NCBI GenBank assembly: GCA_937901145.1
Contig: CALCHE010000251.1
Span: forward strand, 1-29,737
Length of the DNA stretch: 29,737 nt
Reading direction: 5' to 3'
Source: an uncultured Clostridia bacterium
Lineage (GTDB): Bacteria; Bacillota; Clostridia; Oscillospirales; Acutalibacteraceae
Below are positions 21,349-28,680 of the stretch, one piece after another; position 1 is the stretch's first letter; every line of letters starts with the position of its first letter. The notes under the pieces are model-generated. The model made no database searches. It was not told the origin of the DNA and was given only the letters and a program-made list of their open reading frames with translations. The position numbers and the translations under genes were made by a program.

Positions 21349-23397
21349 TTATTTAACTGCCTGTTTTTTCTTGGTCTTAAGAGCCTGCTCAGCTTTGACT
21401 CTTTTTGAAGCCTTAATAGAGAGAAATACCAGAACTGCCGCGAATACTATAACTGCGGCAAGACCGGGTAAAAAGCCTTCACCGAAAGAGCCTGTGGTAA
21501 TGAGCGTTCCGATCTGATATACGACATAACCTACTGTAAAGCCTGTACCCAGCTGGAAACCGATACCGCCCCAGAGCCATTTAGCGCTTTTCATTTCACT
21601 GTTCATGGCACCAATAGCAGCGAAACAGGGAGGAGTGTAAAGATTGAACATAAGATAAGCCAGAGCAGCAACCTTTGTAATTGCAAAGGCAGAGGCTACC
21701 TCAGCACCCGCACCCTCCATAAGAGAAAGCTCCTCTGTATCGATAAGATTTTCCAGACCGACAAAGCAGACTGCAAGTGTACCGACCACATTTTCCTTTG
21801 CGATGAAGCCTGTAACCGCCGCTGCAGCAAGCTGCCAGGAGAGAACACCTACGACAGGAAAGAGAACATAAGCGAAGGGACCTGCGATTGAGGCAAGAAT
21901 AGAAGTATCCGCTGTTTCTGCCTCAGTCAGCTTCCATGTAAAGGACTGCATAATCTGAACAGCAGTGTTACAGAGAAGAATGATTGTAGCTGCCTTTACG
22001 ATATATGCCCAACCGCGGCTGCACATTGATTTGAAGGCTCTCATAAAAGAGGGTACCTTATATTCGGGAAGCTCCATAATAAAGAAGGATTTCTTTTTGG
22101 AATTACCTGTGATTTTATTGATAATAAGAGCGGCAAAGAAAATAATTACAATACCCACAAAATACATTATGGGGCCAACCCATGTGGCATCCTCAAAGAA
22201 TGCACCTGCAAAAAGAGAAATTACGGGAAGCTTGGCACCGCATGGCATGAAAGGAGCGAGCATAGCGGTAGCTCTTCTCTCACGCTCGTTACGGATGGTT
22301 CGGCAAGCCATAACACCGGGGATAGCACATCCCGTGCCGATAACGAAGGGAATAACGGATTTACCGGAAAGACCCACCTTTTTGAAAATCGGGTCAAGAA
22401 TAACTGAAACTCTGGCCATATAACCGCAGTCTTCAAGTAATGCGATAAGAAAATACATTACCATAACCAGAGGAAGGAAGCCGACAACTGCAATAACACC
22501 GCCTATTACACCGTCAATAAGAAGTGCATAAAGAAGGGGGTTGGCATCTGTAAGAAGTCCGCCTATACGGGCCTGGAAAGCCTCAAGAAGTGTTACAAGA
22601 CCGGGAACAACCGTTCCGTTTTCAAACTCATAGCCCTCGGCAATCCATACTCCGGGACCCGCCTGTGAAATCCAGAACACAGCAAACATTATAACTGCAA
22701 AAATAGGAATACCCAGCCATCTGTTAGTAAGAATTTCGTCAATTTTATCCTGCGCATTTTTTACGTTTGTAAAAATTTTTCTCTTCTGAGTGGCAGAAAC
22801 GATTTCATTAACGAAAGCATAGCGCTTTTTATCAGCCTCAATAACAGCACTTTTGTCTGTCATATCAATACTGCCCTGTATGTAAGGAGCTGTCTGACTT
22901 TTACCGACCTGAGCAAATGCAGACTTCATAACTGAGGCAAGACCTTCGGAAGAGGTGGAGACTGTTTCCACTACAGGACATCCGAGCATTTCTGAAAGAG
23001 CCTTTACATTAATCTTGGTTTCTTTTTTCTTATTGATATCGGTTTTATTCAGAGCCACTACCATAGGAATACCTAATTCCAGAAGCTGTGTGGTGAAGAA
23101 AAGGCTTCTGCTCAGATTAGTGGCATCAACGATATTGATGATAACATCAGGATTTTCATTTTTCACATAATCACTCGTCACACTTTCCTCGGAGGTAAAA
23201 GGTGACATTGAATAAGCACCGGGAAGGTCAACTGCTACAATATTATCTTTACCGTCACAATAAATCTTTTTAACGGAATGCTCCTTCTTTTCCACGGTAA
23301 CACCTGCCCAGTTACCAACCTTTTCGTTAGCACCGGTAAGAGCGTTATACATCGTGGTTTTACCGCTGTTAGGATTGCCTGTTAAAGCAACTCTCAT
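21349..23397 (-). CDS. feoB: Ferrous iron transporter FeoB
   Basis: The 682-residue protein has an N-terminal G domain with G1 GNPNSGKTT (7-15), G3 DLPGAYS and G4 NKTDI, then a helical guanine-dissociation-inhibitor-like region (about 165-230). The membrane part carries two Gate motifs, including the conserved GYMARVSVILD and IGTGCAIPGVMACRTI blocks. It imports Fe(II) across the cytoplasmic membrane in a GTP-dependent way. The C-terminal 30 residues are Lys-rich and cytosolic. ATG at 23397 follows AGAGGAATTTATTT. The gene lies between feoA and the Cys-rich protein gene, and DtxR-like palindromes upstream of feoA suggest iron-dependent control. Confidence 0.97.
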   Translation of the reverse strand: MRVALTGNPNSGKTTMYNALTGANEKVGNWAGVTVEKKEHSVKKIYCDGKDNIVAVDLPGAYSMSPFTSEESVTSDYVKNENPDVIINIVDATNLSRSLFFTTQLLELGIPMVVALNKTDINKKKETKINVKALSEMLGCPVVETVSTSSEGLASVMKSAFAQVGKSQTAPYIQGSIDMTDKSAVIEADKKRYAFVNEIVSATQKRKIFTNVKNAQDKIDEILTNRWLGIPIFAVIMFAVFWISQAGPGVWIAEGYEFENGTVVPGLVTLLEAFQARIGGLLTDANPLLYALLIDGVIGGVIAVVGFLPLVMVMYFLIALLEDCGYMARVSVILDPIFKKVGLSGKSVIPFVIGTGCAIPGVMACRTIRNERERRATAMLAPFMPCGAKLPVISLFAGAFFEDATWVGPIMYFVGIVIIFFAALIINKITGNSKKKSFFIMELPEYKVPSFMRAFKSMCSRGWAYIVKAATIILLCNTAVQIMQSFTWKLTEAETADTSILASIAGPFAYVLFPVVGVLSWQLAAAAVTGFIAKENVVGTLAVCFVGLENLIDTEELSLMEGAGAEVASAFAITKVAALAYLMFNLYTPPCFAAIGAMNSEMKSAKWLWGGIGFQLGTGFTVGYVVYQIGTLITTGSFGEGFLPGLAAVIVFAAVLVFLSIKASKRVKAEQALKTKKKQAVK

Positions 23398-23433
23398 AAA
23401 TAAATTCCTCTGCTTTCTATAGTTTGAAATCTC

Positions 23434-23453
23434 GAGTTATACAAGACTAACTC
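23434..23453. promoter_or_regulatory. DtxR-like half-site pair before feoB
   Basis: GAGTTA (23434-23439) and TAACTC (23448-23453) form a perfect 6-bp inverted repeat with an eight-base spacer between feoA and feoB. It shares the AGTTA/TAACT arms with the boxes in front of feoA, so it may be a third, weaker site. Confidence 0.35.
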
Positions 23454-23469
23454 AAAGCCTTTTATAATA

Positions 23470-23487
23470 GGCAGAAATTATTCTGCC
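23470..23487 (-). other. Hairpin in the feoA-feoB intergenic region
   Basis: GGCAGAA (23470-23476) pairs with TTCTGCC (23481-23487) around a four-base loop, 18 bases after the feoA stop codon. There is no T-run, so it is more likely a processing or attenuation element than a terminator. Confidence 0.45.
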
Positions 23488-23504
23488 GTAACTTATTATA
23501 TAAC

Positions 23505-23717
23505 TTATATTATTATAGCTTCAGCCAACTGATTATCAATATTGTATCTTCCATCCTTGATGGAAACAACACAGCCACTTCTGAGGCGAGAAATTACAGT
23601 AATAGGCTCACCGCTGTAACAACCGAGAGAAAAAAGGAATGCATCAAGCTCATCATCGTCTGTTTCGATTTCACGGATGATATATTCTTTTCCTTCCTGT
23701 GCCTGTGTTAAATTCAT
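23505..23717 (-). CDS. feoA: FeoA ferrous iron transport accessory protein
   Basis: The 70-residue protein is the small SH3-like FeoA that works with FeoB. Typical features are the start MNLTQAQEGKEYIIREIE, LDAFLFSLGCYSGEPITVI (the usual LxxLGxxxGxxIxV pattern) and the end IDNQLAEAIII (usually xxxAxxIxV). It is cytosolic and modulates FeoB. The ATG at 23717 is preferred over a GTG seven codons upstream, because AAAGGCGGGG lies before the ATG and nothing suitable lies before the GTG. It is the first gene of the feo operon. Confidence 0.92.
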   Translation of the reverse strand: MNLTQAQEGKEYIIREIETDDDELDAFLFSLGCYSGEPITVISRLRSGCVVSIKDGRYNIDNQLAEAIII

Positions 23718-23741
23718 AACCGATACCCCGCCTTTCACTGA

Positions 23742-23755
23742 TTAGGTCAGACTAA
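23742..23755. promoter_or_regulatory. DtxR/IdeR-like operator, box 1
   Basis: TTAGGTCAGACTAA is a near-palindrome (TTAG and CTAA arms) and shares its core with known DtxR/IdeR boxes (TTAGGxxAGxCTAA). It lies in the feoA leader, downstream of the promoter. Confidence 0.55.
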
Positions 23756-23776
23756 CTGAATAATTTAAAAAAACAA

Positions 23777-23790
23777 TTAGTCATAACTAA
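23777..23790. promoter_or_regulatory. DtxR/IdeR-like operator, box 2
   Basis: TTAGTCATAACTAA is a palindrome with TTAGT/ACTAA arms, starting 35 bp from box 1 and just past the -10 box of the feo promoter. That position would let an iron-loaded repressor block transcription. Confidence 0.6.
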
Positions 23791-23798
23791 CTTTGTAA

Positions 23799-23827
23799 AT
23801 AATACCACTATAATACACATTTGTCAA
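23799..23827 (-). promoter_or_regulatory. Promoter of the feoA-feoB operon
   Basis: On the minus strand consensus TTGACA (23822-23827) and TATTAT (23799-23804) are separated by 17 bases. The two operator-like palindromes follow immediately downstream. Confidence 0.8.
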
Positions 23828-23849
23828 TATATTAATATGAAATTTTTTC

Positions 23850-23885
23850 CAAAAAAATAAGGCTCCGAAGAACCTTATTTTTTAT
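23850..23885. terminator. Terminator of the PT-rich protein gene
   Basis: AATAAGG (23856-23862) pairs with CCTTATT (23873-23879), flanked by an A-run and a T-run so that it can work in both directions. It lies 17 bases after the stop codon at 23896 and insulates the feo promoter. Confidence 0.75.
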
Positions 23886-23895
23886 ATCAGTTAAA

Positions 23896-24834
23896 TCAAT
23901 ATTCTATTGTATATTCTTCTTCGACACTCATTGATGCTAAAGCCTGAAGAGAAACAACCATCTTAATTTTAACATCCATATCAAAGTTATAAAGGAACTT
24001 TGAATAGGTCATATTTCCGGTTGCCTTGTCGATTTTAGCAGTAGCGGTACAGTCATAATATGATAACTGTGCACTTTCAAAGCCGGGAGCATTGTTTGCT
24101 ATATCATCGATATTCATAGTCCAGAAAATGGAGCCTACACCCTCACCGCCACGATAAACAGGATTCTGCTGATCCTTCATCTTAATGTCGATGACATATT
24201 CAGTACCATTATCTGTGCATGTGATGGTTTCGAGATATTCTGGCTTAAGCTTACTTGCGAAATCTGTGCCGCTTACGGGGTACTTTTCAGCAATAAGAGC
24301 GCCTTCATATACTTCAGGAGTCATATTCGGCTTAACAAATTTGGCAATAGCAGTGTCACAAAGAGACTGAAGAGCAGAGGGAACCTCAAGCTTATTGATT
24401 CTCATATCCTGATAATTTCTTGTAGCCTTTTTCGCTGTAGTTTTGATTTTATTTGCGCTTTCATTGAAAAGAGCAACTATTTCCTCTGTAGTGGCGGGAG
24501 CACCTGTGGAGGGAGCCTGTGCCGCAGGAGCAGATGTAGCTGTGTCAGCAGGCTGACTGTCCGCAACGGGAGCCTGAGTAGTGGGAGCTGCTGTAGGTGC
24601 CTGTGTGGTAGGAGCAGCAGTGGGTGCCTGGGTGGGTGCTTCTGTGGGAGTCTGAGTATCAGCAGTATTATCAACTGCAGCGCTTTCTTCATTTACGGGA
24701 GTAGCATTGATATTTGTAAGAGAACCTGCTACATTACCCATTGAAAAAATCAGAATAACTGCAAGCGCAATGGAAAGACCTGTTTTCCATTCACTTTCGA
24801 TACCTTCTAAAAACTCTCTGAATTTATCCATCAT
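23896..24834 (-). CDS. Signal-anchored protein with Pro/Thr/Ala-rich repeat linker
   Basis: No family is recognised for this 312-residue protein. A short cytosolic N-terminus (1-17) is followed by a membrane anchor (about 18-38, TGLSIALAVILIFSMGNVAG). A low-complexity linker (about 44-113) contains tandem APT/TTQAP-type repeats. A globular outer domain (about 114-312) has several strands and ends VEEEYTIEY; its two Cys residues (in SLCDTA and ETITCTD) plus YDCTA may form disulfides. The linker probably lifts the outer domain through the cell wall. ATG ATG at 24834 follows CGAAAGGAGATTTTATT. It is monocistronic with its own promoter and terminator and is divergent from the GPH permease gene. 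Confidence 0.75.
   Translation of the reverse strand: MMDKFREFLEGIESEWKTGLSIALAVILIFSMGNVAGSLTNINATPVNEESAAVDNTADTQTPTEAPTQAPTAAPTTQAPTAAPTTQAPVADSQPADTATSAPAAQAPSTGAPATTEEIVALFNESANKIKTTAKKATRNYQDMRINKLEVPSALQSLCDTAIAKFVKPNMTPEVYEGALIAEKYPVSGTDFASKLKPEYLETITCTDNGTEYVIDIKMKDQQNPVYRGGEGVGSIFWTMNIDDIANNAPGFESAQLSYYDCTATAKIDKATGNMTYSKFLYNFDMDVKIKMVVSLQALASMSVEEEYTIEY
24578..24652 (-). repeat. Short coding repeats of the PT-rich linker
   Basis: Codons for PTQAP, PTAAPTTQAP and a second copy of the same unit occur in tandem; the DNA shows matching repeats of GGTGCCTG and GGAGC units. Such tracts often vary in length between strains through slippage. Confidence 0.6.
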
Positions 24835-24874
24835 AATAAAATCTCCTTTCGATTTTCAGAGTTCTACAGAATAC

Positions 24875-24903
24875 ATTATATTACATTTATTCAAATAGTT
24901 CAA
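24875..24903 (-). promoter_or_regulatory. Promoter of the PT-rich protein gene
   Basis: On the minus strand TTGAAC (24898-24903) and consensus TATAAT (24875-24880) are separated by 17 bases, 40 bases before the start codon. Confidence 0.75.
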
Positions 24904-24939
24904 GTAGTTCTTACAAATATTTCTTGTATCTCTTTTCTA

Positions 24940-24968
24940 TTGACTTATTATTTTCAGAGTGATACAAT
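24940..24968 (+). promoter_or_regulatory. Promoter of the GPH permease gene
   Basis: TTGACT (24940-24945) and TACAAT (24963-24968) are separated by 17 bases, about 30 bases before the start codon at 24998. Confidence 0.75.
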
Positions 24969-24997
24969 ATTTATAATAAAAAAAGGAGACATAAAAT

Positions 24998-26434
24998 ATG
25001 AAAGAAAAAAAATTGCAAAACCCTTTGTGGCAAACAAATCCAACCGAAAGAAAAAGCTATTATTTCTATTTCTTCGGTCAGAATATGATCTACAATATGA
25101 TAGCCGCTTATCTTACTACCTTCCTGCTTCTTTTAGGTGTTAATCCGGCAAAATCCGCAGCAGTAATGCTGGTAGTTAAAGTATGGGATGCTGTCAATGA
25201 TGCACTTTTCGGCGTTATCTTTGACAAAATTACATTCAAGAGCGGTAAAAAATTCATTCCATGGCTTAAAATAGCCTGTGTGCTTACCCCTGTTTCTACT
25301 ATCTTACTTTTCATTATTCCTAACACAGAAGCTACTTCCGAAGCCTTTAAGCTTGCCTGGTTTGCTATAGCTTATATTCTTTGGGATACAGCATATACCC
25401 TTTGTGACGTTCCCGCCTTCGGTATCATCACTTCCATGACAAGCAATATCGAAGAAAGAAATACCATTCTTTCTCTCAAGGGTATCACCGGCGGTGTAGG
25501 CTCAGCTCTTACCACAGTTCTGGTAACCGTTCTTATCAGTGAATTTATCGGTCTGAATTACGGCTGGATTTCTGTTATTGTCGCTGTAGTAGCTGCCGCT
25601 ACTATGTTCCCTGTCTGCTTTAAATGTGAAGAAAGAAACAAAAGTATAGATGAGGAACAGTTCACCGTAAAAAGAATGCTTAAATATATCATAAGCAATA
25701 AATATCTCCTTATCTATTACATTGGTTATATATTCTATTCAGGTGCACAGACATACACTGCATTACACCTTATCACTGCTTATTATATTTTCAATAATAC
25801 TCTTGCATCACTTATTACCGGTACGGTCGCAGCCCTGCCTCAGCTCTTTATGGCACTTCTGGTACCGAAAATTATCAGAAAAATGGACAAAACCAAGCTC
25901 TTCAAAATTTCTGTTATTGCATCCATTATTCTTTCCTTTGCTATCATACCTACGAAGAACAGTTTCATTCTTTTCACTATCGCATTTATGCTCCGCGCCA
26001 TACCACTCGGCATTATCGGTGTTCTTTCCTTCACATTCACACCCGACTGTGCAGAATACGGACAGTACACCACAGGTACCGAAGCAAAGGGCATTACCTT
26101 CGCTATCCAGACCTTTGCCGTTAAGCTTGCCGCTGCTATTTCAGGCTCACTCGGTCTCGCTCTTTTAGGTGTTTTCGGATTTAAAACATTCGAAGGCGTA
26201 GACAGCTTTGAAGCACTGGAGGCTATCAATGCCCGTGCACAGCAGACACCGGAAGCAATCGACGGTTTATGGTTCACCTATAATGTTATTCCTATTATCG
26301 GTCTCGTAATTGCACTCGTTATCTGGAATTTCTACAAGCTTAACGATAAGGATGTTCAGGTTATGGCAGACTACAACGTAGGCAAAATTACAAAAGAAGA
26401 GGCTGAAGGCAAGCTTTCAAGAAAATACAAGTAA
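24998..26434 (+). CDS. GPH-family sugar:cation symporter (MFS)
   Basis: The 478-residue protein has 12 hydrophobic segments and the features of the glycoside-pentoside-hexuronide:cation symporter family (MelB/LacS type). These are YYFYFFGQNMIYNM at the start, VKVWDAVNDALFGVIFDK with the paired Asp residues in the second helix, the SGKKFIPWL loop and CAEYGQYTTGTEAKGITFAIQTFAVKLA in the second half. Such permeases import sugars or glycosides with Na+ or H+. There is no PTS IIA-like tail as in LacS. A link with the galT/GH2 genes 12 kb away is possible but not shown. ATG at 24998 follows AAAAGGAGACATAAAAT. No terminator separates it from the next gene, so they may be co-transcribed. Confidence 0.85.
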   Translation: MKEKKLQNPLWQTNPTERKSYYFYFFGQNMIYNMIAAYLTTFLLLLGVNPAKSAAVMLVVKVWDAVNDALFGVIFDKITFKSGKKFIPWLKIACVLTPVSTILLFIIPNTEATSEAFKLAWFAIAYILWDTAYTLCDVPAFGIITSMTSNIEERNTILSLKGITGGVGSALTTVLVTVLISEFIGLNYGWISVIVAVVAAATMFPVCFKCEERNKSIDEEQFTVKRMLKYIISNKYLLIYYIGYIFYSGAQTYTALHLITAYYIFNNTLASLITGTVAALPQLFMALLVPKIIRKMDKTKLFKISVIASIILSFAIIPTKNSFILFTIAFMLRAIPLGIIGVLSFTFTPDCAEYGQYTTGTEAKGITFAIQTFAVKLAAAISGSLGLALLGVFGFKTFEGVDSFEALEAINARAQQTPEAIDGLWFTYNVIPIIGLVIALVIWNFYKLNDKDVQVMADYNVGKITKEEAEGKLSRKYK

Positions 26435-26478
26435 AAATCAGCCAATAATAAACAAAGCAAATTCAAAGGAGATTAACT

Positions 26479-28245
26479 ATGGAACCCATCAAGGTAGATT
26501 TTACAGGTAACGGCGGCAACGGAAAGGGCGCAGGCAAAAATGCTTATCTTGTGCCCAAAAAGGCCGGTCTCAAGCTGCTTATCAGCATTATCGGAACAAT
26601 CATCGGCGGAGCAATTGCATATTACTTTATGCTTCCTCCCCTCAACTTCAAAAGCACGGACACCTATATGTTCCTCGGAACGGTGCTTGCAATTTTTGTG
26701 GTGCTTCTCTTCATTACAAGCTCTGCACATATTAAACCCGAATATACGCCTTATGTAAAGAAAAAGTCACTTGTGCCTATTGCTATTGCAGGTGTGCTTG
26801 TTGTGATTGTAGGTGTGGGTTATGTTGCATCATCTGTTTTCTTCAGAGCAAAGACTTACAGCAACATCATTGAGGTTGATGATACAAAGAATTTTGCAAG
26901 TGATATTGCAGAGGCTGATTTCTCAAGTGTTCCTGTTCTTGATAATGCTTCCGCAAAGGCTCTTGCCAACCGTACCCTCGGCGACCTCGCCGCTATCGGT
27001 AAGGTTTCACAGTTTGAAATTTCAACTGCTTTTACACAGATTAACTATAAGAACAATCCCGTTAAGCTTACAACTCTTGCTTACGGTGACGTTTTCAAAT
27101 GGCTCAAGAACACAAAAAGCGGTCTTCCCGGCTATGTTGTTGTAAATATGGTAAGCCAGAAGGCTGAGCTTGTTACCCTTCCTGAGGGTGAGTATATCAG
27201 GTACGCTACAACAGAGCACTTCGGCAAATATCTTATGCGTCACGTGCGCTTCAGCTATCCCACTCATATTTTTGACACACCCCGTTTTGAAATTGATGAA
27301 AGCGGCAGACCCTTCTGGCTTTGCACAGTGCTTGATAAAACAATCGGTCTTTTCGGCGGAACAGATGTAAAGGGTGTTGTTATTGTTGATGCTATCACCG
27401 GTGAAATGACAGAATATTCTGTTGATGAGGTGAAGACAAGCAAGGAGCTTCAGTGGATTGACGGTATTTATTCCGATGCGCTTCTTGTTGAGCAGTTCAA
27501 CTACTACGGTCAGTACAAAAACGGCTTCATCAACTCCGTTCTCGGTCAGGAGGGCGTTAAGGTTGCAACCGAAGGCAGAAACTTCATTGCGAAGGATGAC
27601 GACGTTTATGCATACACAGGCGTAACCTCAGCAGGTAACGACCAGGCTATTATCGGCTTTGTTCTTATGAATATGAGAACAAAGGAGGCTAACTTCTACG
27701 AGGTTTCAGGCGCTAAGGAAACCTCAGCACAGTCCTCTGCACAAGGTGAGGTTCAGGACTATAAGTACAGAGCAACCTTCCCCATTCTTCTTAATATCAG
27801 CGGTGAGCCCACCTACTTTATGTCGCTTAAGGACAGTGACAACCTTGTTAAGCGTTATGCAATGGTAAATGTTGAAAACTATCAGGTTGTTTCAACAGGC
27901 ACAACAATTGCCGAATGTACAAAGGATTATGTTGATACCCTTAAGAACAATAATATCAAGATAGACGTTGATATTGACGAGATTGAAAACGCTACCAATA
28001 ACACTGATGTGGCAGACAAGCCCGAAATTAACCTTGAAAGCAAGAAGGGTGTAATTGACGACATCCGTACAGCCGTAATCGGTGGCGACAGTGTTTATTA
28101 CATCAGCCTTGAAGACGACAGCAGGTACTTCTCAATCAAGGCAAGTGATGAGGAAGGCGTTGTTATTCTCAATAAGGGGGACAAGGTAACCGTAAGCTAT
28201 GAAAAGGCTGACGGTGCAATCATTGCAGCAGACAGCATCGGATAA
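26479..28245 (+). CDS. Large membrane-anchored protein of unknown function
   Basis: The 588-residue protein starts with a Gly/Asn-rich cytosolic tail (VDFTGNGGNGKGAGKN). Three membrane helices follow (about 30-52, 63-82 and 97-121). The remaining 465 residues form an outer part made of mixed helix/strand modules; segments such as KGVVIVDAITGEMTEYSVDEV look like PepSY-type repeats, but this is only a resemblance. A short low-complexity Ser/Ala/Gln stretch (near 418-428) and the C-terminal domain (about 530-588) suggest more than one outer domain; the C-terminal part, with YYISLEDDSRYFSIKASDEE, resembles an OB- or SH3-like small barrel. ATG at 26479 has CAAAGGAGATTAACT. It is followed by zapA, so a cell-envelope or division role is possible. 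Confidence 0.75.
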   Translation: MEPIKVDFTGNGGNGKGAGKNAYLVPKKAGLKLLISIIGTIIGGAIAYYFMLPPLNFKSTDTYMFLGTVLAIFVVLLFITSSAHIKPEYTPYVKKKSLVPIAIAGVLVVIVGVGYVASSVFFRAKTYSNIIEVDDTKNFASDIAEADFSSVPVLDNASAKALANRTLGDLAAIGKVSQFEISTAFTQINYKNNPVKLTTLAYGDVFKWLKNTKSGLPGYVVVNMVSQKAELVTLPEGEYIRYATTEHFGKYLMRHVRFSYPTHIFDTPRFEIDESGRPFWLCTVLDKTIGLFGGTDVKGVVIVDAITGEMTEYSVDEVKTSKELQWIDGIYSDALLVEQFNYYGQYKNGFINSVLGQEGVKVATEGRNFIAKDDDVYAYTGVTSAGNDQAIIGFVLMNMRTKEANFYEVSGAKETSAQSSAQGEVQDYKYRATFPILLNISGEPTYFMSLKDSDNLVKRYAMVNVENYQVVSTGTTIAECTKDYVDTLKNNNIKIDVDIDEIENATNNTDVADKPEINLESKKGVIDDIRTAVIGGDSVYYISLEDDSRYFSIKASDEEGVVILNKGDKVTVSYEKADGAIIAADSIG

Positions 28246-28262
28246 AAATACAGACTGTATTT
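28246..28262 (+). other. Small hairpin between the 588-residue gene and zapA
   Basis: AAATACA (28246-28252) pairs with TGTATTT (28256-28262) directly after the stop codon. No T-run follows; it does not look like a terminator. Confidence 0.4.
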
Positions 28263-28288
28263 ATCATTGTGTGAAAGGGTGATAATTT

Positions 28289-28678
28289 ATGGCAGCAAAT
28301 AAAGTTAAAGTGACGATTATGGGCGCAGATTACTCAATCCTTGCAGAGGATGACCCGAGATACGTTCAGCTTCTCGGTAAGGAGCTTGATGCTAAAATGG
28401 CAGGAATTATGAAGGTCAACAACAGACTTTCCGTAACACAGGCAGCAGTTCTTGCTGCACTGGATTACGCAGATGAAAGCAAAAAGGCAACCTCAACTGC
28501 TGACAGACTGCGCGAGCAGATCAAGGACTACCTTGACGATGCCTCTGCGGCAAAGAGTAAGGCTGACCTTGCAAGACATGACAGCGAAAAGCACAAGAAG
28601 GAAGTTGAGGCTCTTCAGGCCGAAAACGAAAGACTCAGACGAGAGCTTGACGCCGTACTCAGCCTCGAGAACAAGTAA
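28289..28678 (+). CDS. zapA: Cell division protein ZapA
   Basis: The 129-residue protein has the ZapA pattern: an N-terminal strand-rich part (KVKVTIMGADYSILAEDDPRYVQLLGKELDAKM), a middle helix (LSVTQAAVLAALDYADE) and a long C-terminal coiled coil (about 70-125). ZapA binds FtsZ and stabilises the division ring. It is at the upper end of the family's length because of the long coiled coil. ATG at 28289 follows AAAGGGTGATAATTT. Only two bases separate its stop codon from the next start codon; the order zapA then U32 peptidase is common in Clostridia, as far as I recall. Confidence 0.88.
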   Translation: MAANKVKVTIMGADYSILAEDDPRYVQLLGKELDAKMAGIMKVNNRLSVTQAAVLAALDYADESKKATSTADRLREQIKDYLDDASAAKSKADLARHDSEKHKKEVEALQAENERLRRELDAVLSLENK

Positions 28679-28680
28679 AA

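Noticed and set aside
21965..22423. 152-codon plus-strand frame opposite feoB
   Set aside because: Antisense to conserved FeoB Gate motifs; composition follows the complementary gene.
24490..24660. CRISPR-like or satellite repeat
   Set aside because: The repeats are coding APT-type codons of the linker, without regular spacers.
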